Positions 11,098 to 13,370 of a DNA stretch of 13,370 bases are shown here, piece by piece. The first letter of the stretch is position 1, and every line of letters starts with the position of its first letter. The stretch spans positions 1 through 13,370 of the forward strand of contig CAJFTA010000102.1 in assembly GCA_904419835.1 (NCBI GenBank). The letters run 5' to 3'. The stretch comes from an uncultured Pseudoflavonifractor sp. (GTDB taxonomy: Bacteria; Bacillota; Clostridia; Oscillospirales; Oscillospiraceae). The notes under the pieces were generated by a model. It saw only the letters and a program-made list of their open reading frames with translations, made no database searches and was not told where the DNA came from. The position numbers and the translations under genes were made by a program.

Positions 11098-13370
11098 GTC
11101 GCTCCCCACACGGGGAGCGTGGATTGAAATACCGCCACCCCCACGCTGCACTCCCGCAGGATGCCGTCGCTCCCCACACGGGGAGCGTGGATTGAAATAT
11201 TGACCCGGCCAACCACCAGAGCCTGTGCGATCAGTCGCTCCCCACACGGGGAGCGTGGATTGAAATCACGTCGTTGACGGAGATCACCTCGTAGGGCTTG
11301 GTCGCTCCCCACACGGGGAGCGTGGATTGAAATCGCAACGGCGAGGAGATACAGGAGAAGGACTACTAGTCGCTCCCCACACGGGGAGCGTGGATTGAAA
11401 TCCGGCGTCCTCCATGCCGGCGTCCATAACCACAGCGCGTCGCTCCCCACACGGGGAGCGTGGATTGAAATAAAACGTTTCCGCCTCATGTCCGTGACTA
11501 CTTCAAGTCGCTCCCCACACGGGGAGCGTGGATTGAAATAAAGCTGCCGGGGGACATGGGGTTGAGGGCAAAGTCGCTCCCCACACGGGGAGCGTGGATT
11601 GAAATCTCCTTTCCTCCTTCCCCCGGCAGTTGCCCTGCGTCGCTCCCCACACGGGGAGCGTGGATTGAAATAAGGAAAGCCTGGAAAAACTCGAAGCATA
11701 CAGCAAGTCGCTCCCCACACGGGGAGCGTGGATTGAAATACCTTTCTTTGAAAATCATCATAAAAACAGGAAAGTCGCTCCCCACACGGGGAGCGTGGAT
11801 TGAAATCAGTAGTGCCAAGTATACCAATACTGTTACTTTGTATGTCGCTCCCCACACGGGGAGCGTGGATTGAAATAGTTTATGAACTTCAAGGGCAACG
11901 ACGGCCAGCAGGTCGCTCCCCACACGGGGAGCGTGGATTGAAATTCTGATAGTCCGGCCAGTTGATATAACCGGAATCGTCGCTCCCCACACGGGGAGCG
12001 TGGATTGAAATCAAAAGGAGGTAATCGCCTTTGGACAGCATACTCGTCGCTCCCCACACGGGGAGCGTGGATTGAAATTGGTCTGCGTCGCTATTTATGC
12101 GGTACTGGTACAGAGGTCGCTCCCCACACGGGGAGCGTGGATTGAAATATCATCGGTCAGCTGCCTTGCCCGCTCAATCCACTCGTCGCTCCCCACACGG
12201 GGAGCGTGGATTGAAATCAGCCGTTGGCGGTGTAGAACTCGCTGCGGTAGCGTCGCTCCCCACACGGGGAGCGTGGATTGAAATACCTCGTATTCTCTGC
12301 CCCGCCTCCTGCGGCTGCGGTCGCTCCCCACACGGGGAGCGTGGATTGAAATCCCTGCACTCCGTTCCCAGCCGCCTGGTTGCCCGTGTCGCTCCCCACA
12401 CGGGGAGCGTGGATTGAAATCGGTAGCGCTCAGCGCCGAAGGGGGCGGATACGGTCGCTCCCCACACGGGGAGCGTGGATTGAAATCAAACATGCCCCGC
12501 ATCCCATCAAACATGCCCTGGTCGCTCCCCACACGGGGAGCGTGGATTGAAATCCCCGTGCTCCGACGGGGCGGGCTGCAGCTTTGGTCGCTCCCCACAC
12601 GGGGAGCGTGGATTGAAATAGACTCTTCCCTGGACCTGCCGGGGCTGGCACGCCGGGTCGCTCCCCACACGGGGAGCGTGGATTGAAATACCTACGACGA
12701 CGAACACCTGCCGGAAAACCGAGTCGTCGCTCCCCACACGGGGAGCGTGGATTGAAATCTCACCCGCCGGATGTGCCTGTGGCAGGTGGGCAGTCGCTCC
12801 CCACACGGGGAGCGTGGATTGAAATCAACCAGGGCCCAGGGGGATGCCACCCACCGGTGGCGTCGCTCCCCACACGGGGAGCGTGGATTGAAATGCCCCC
12901 GTCCGCTCCAGGGCCAGTGCTGCCTCGTAGGTCGCTCCCCACACGGGGAGCGTGGATTGAAATCTTGCCCTTTTGTATATATTCCGGCATTTCTCCGGTC
13001 GCTCCCCACACGGGGAGCGTGGATTGAAATCCCTGGGCAGATACAGCCTTGATGCTCTGCTATAGTCGCTCCCCACACGGGGAGCGTGGATTGAAATATC
13101 CTTTACCACTCCCCTGTCAAATCCAAACATGAGTCGCTCCCCACACGGGGAGCGTGGATTGAAATGAGCAGGTGCCGTTGAAATGTCCGGTGAAGCGTGG
13201 GTCGCTCCCCACACGGGGAGCGTGGATTGAAATTTTGAGGGCAAGGGCATCACCGGCAAGAGCCTTGTCGCTCCCCACACGGGGAGCGTGGATTGAAATA
13301 GCCGCTCAACCTCCGTTTTGAGATTGTCCAAATCGTCGCTCCCCACACGGGGAGCGTGGATTGAAATCGC
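11098..13370 (+). CRISPR. Type I-C CRISPR array, 34 identical 33-bp repeats, continues beyond window
   Basis: The repeat starts GTCGCTCCCCACACGGGGAG and ends CGTGGATTGAAAT: an 8-bp stem (CGCTCCCC/GGGGAGCG) over an ACAC loop, followed by the 11-base handle TGGATTGAAAT characteristic of subtype I-C. The first repeat is 11098-11130 and the 34th is 13335-13367; three bases of a 34th spacer follow. The 33 complete spacers are 33 to 37 bp, mostly 34-35. All repeats look identical, with no degenerate terminal repeat, so the trailer end is outside the window. Newest spacers should be nearest 11098. Reading frames on either strand across the array (repeating NPRSPCGER, IHAPRVGSD and similar peptides) are artefacts. 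Confidence 0.99.

Noticed and set aside
11540..11638. Spacers 8 and 9 share CTGCCGGGGGA in opposite orientation
   Set aside because: An 11-base match in GC-rich spacers is plausibly chance; the flanking bases differ, so they are not from overlapping protospacers.
11023..13346. Many long reading frames on both strands across the array, with repeating peptides such as FNPRSPCGER, IHAPRVGSD and SLPTRGAWIEI
   Set aside because: They are translations of identical CRISPR repeats separated by spacers; no ribosome binding sites or true protein features.

Overview
The window holds a complete type I-C CRISPR-Cas locus on the + strand, preceded by about 3 kb of mobile-element debris and a Fic gene. The GC-rich coding sequence, tight ATGA/GTGA gene overlaps, strong AGGAGG ribosome binding sites and the style of the small mobile-element proteins suggest a GC-rich gut Clostridia (Oscillospiraceae-like). 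This is inference; there is no marker gene.

Layout. 1-1550: the end of a mobile-element module (a partial gene, an overlapping 74-aa gene, a 64-bp dyad, a TTG-started serine resolvase, a 46-aa gene and a doubtful 53-aa ORF). 1540-2541 (-): a Fic-domain protein with a C-terminal winged-helix-like segment, under a near-consensus promoter flanked by a 9-bp inverted repeat. 2600-3180: decayed sequence with remnants that look like site-specific recombinases. 3249-5390: cas3 with its own promoter. 5391-5647: a regulatory intergenic region. 5648-10923: cas5c-cas8c(cas11c)-cas7c-cas4-cas1-cas2, a tightly packed operon. 10924-11097: AT-rich leader. 11098-13370: a CRISPR array with 34 identical 33-bp repeats and 33 complete spacers, running off the window end.

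The standout observation is in the cas3-cas5c gap. On the - strand there is what looks like a stand-alone crRNA-like gene. It has a promoter (TTGCAA-18-TATACT) whose predicted start is one base before a shortened CRISPR repeat; that repeat keeps GTCGC at its 5' end and GCGTGGATTGAAAT at its 3' end but replaces the long stem-loop by a tiny CGCA-GAAG-TGCG hairpin. A guide follows, and then a 14-bp hairpin with a T-tract. The first 17 guide bases match a site just upstream of the cas5c operon -35 box at 15 positions, mismatching only at positions 6 and 12 (and again at 18), the positions that flip out in type I Cascade R-loops. The site has a 5'-TTC, the classical type I-C PAM. The simplest reading is that Cas5c processes this RNA, Cascade loads it, and the complex binds without destroying the partly matched promoter, so the effector-adaptation operon represses itself. 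Autoregulatory crRNA-like RNAs are known in other CRISPR types; I do not know of this one.

How the parts work together: Cas5c cuts pre-crRNA; Cas5c, Cas7c, Cas8c and Cas11c (from an internal start in cas8c with its own Shine-Dalgarno) form Cascade; Cas3 degrades bound DNA; Cas4-Cas1-Cas2 add spacers next to the leader. cas3 is separately transcribed, so the proposed guide would tune effector and adaptation levels but not Cas3 directly.
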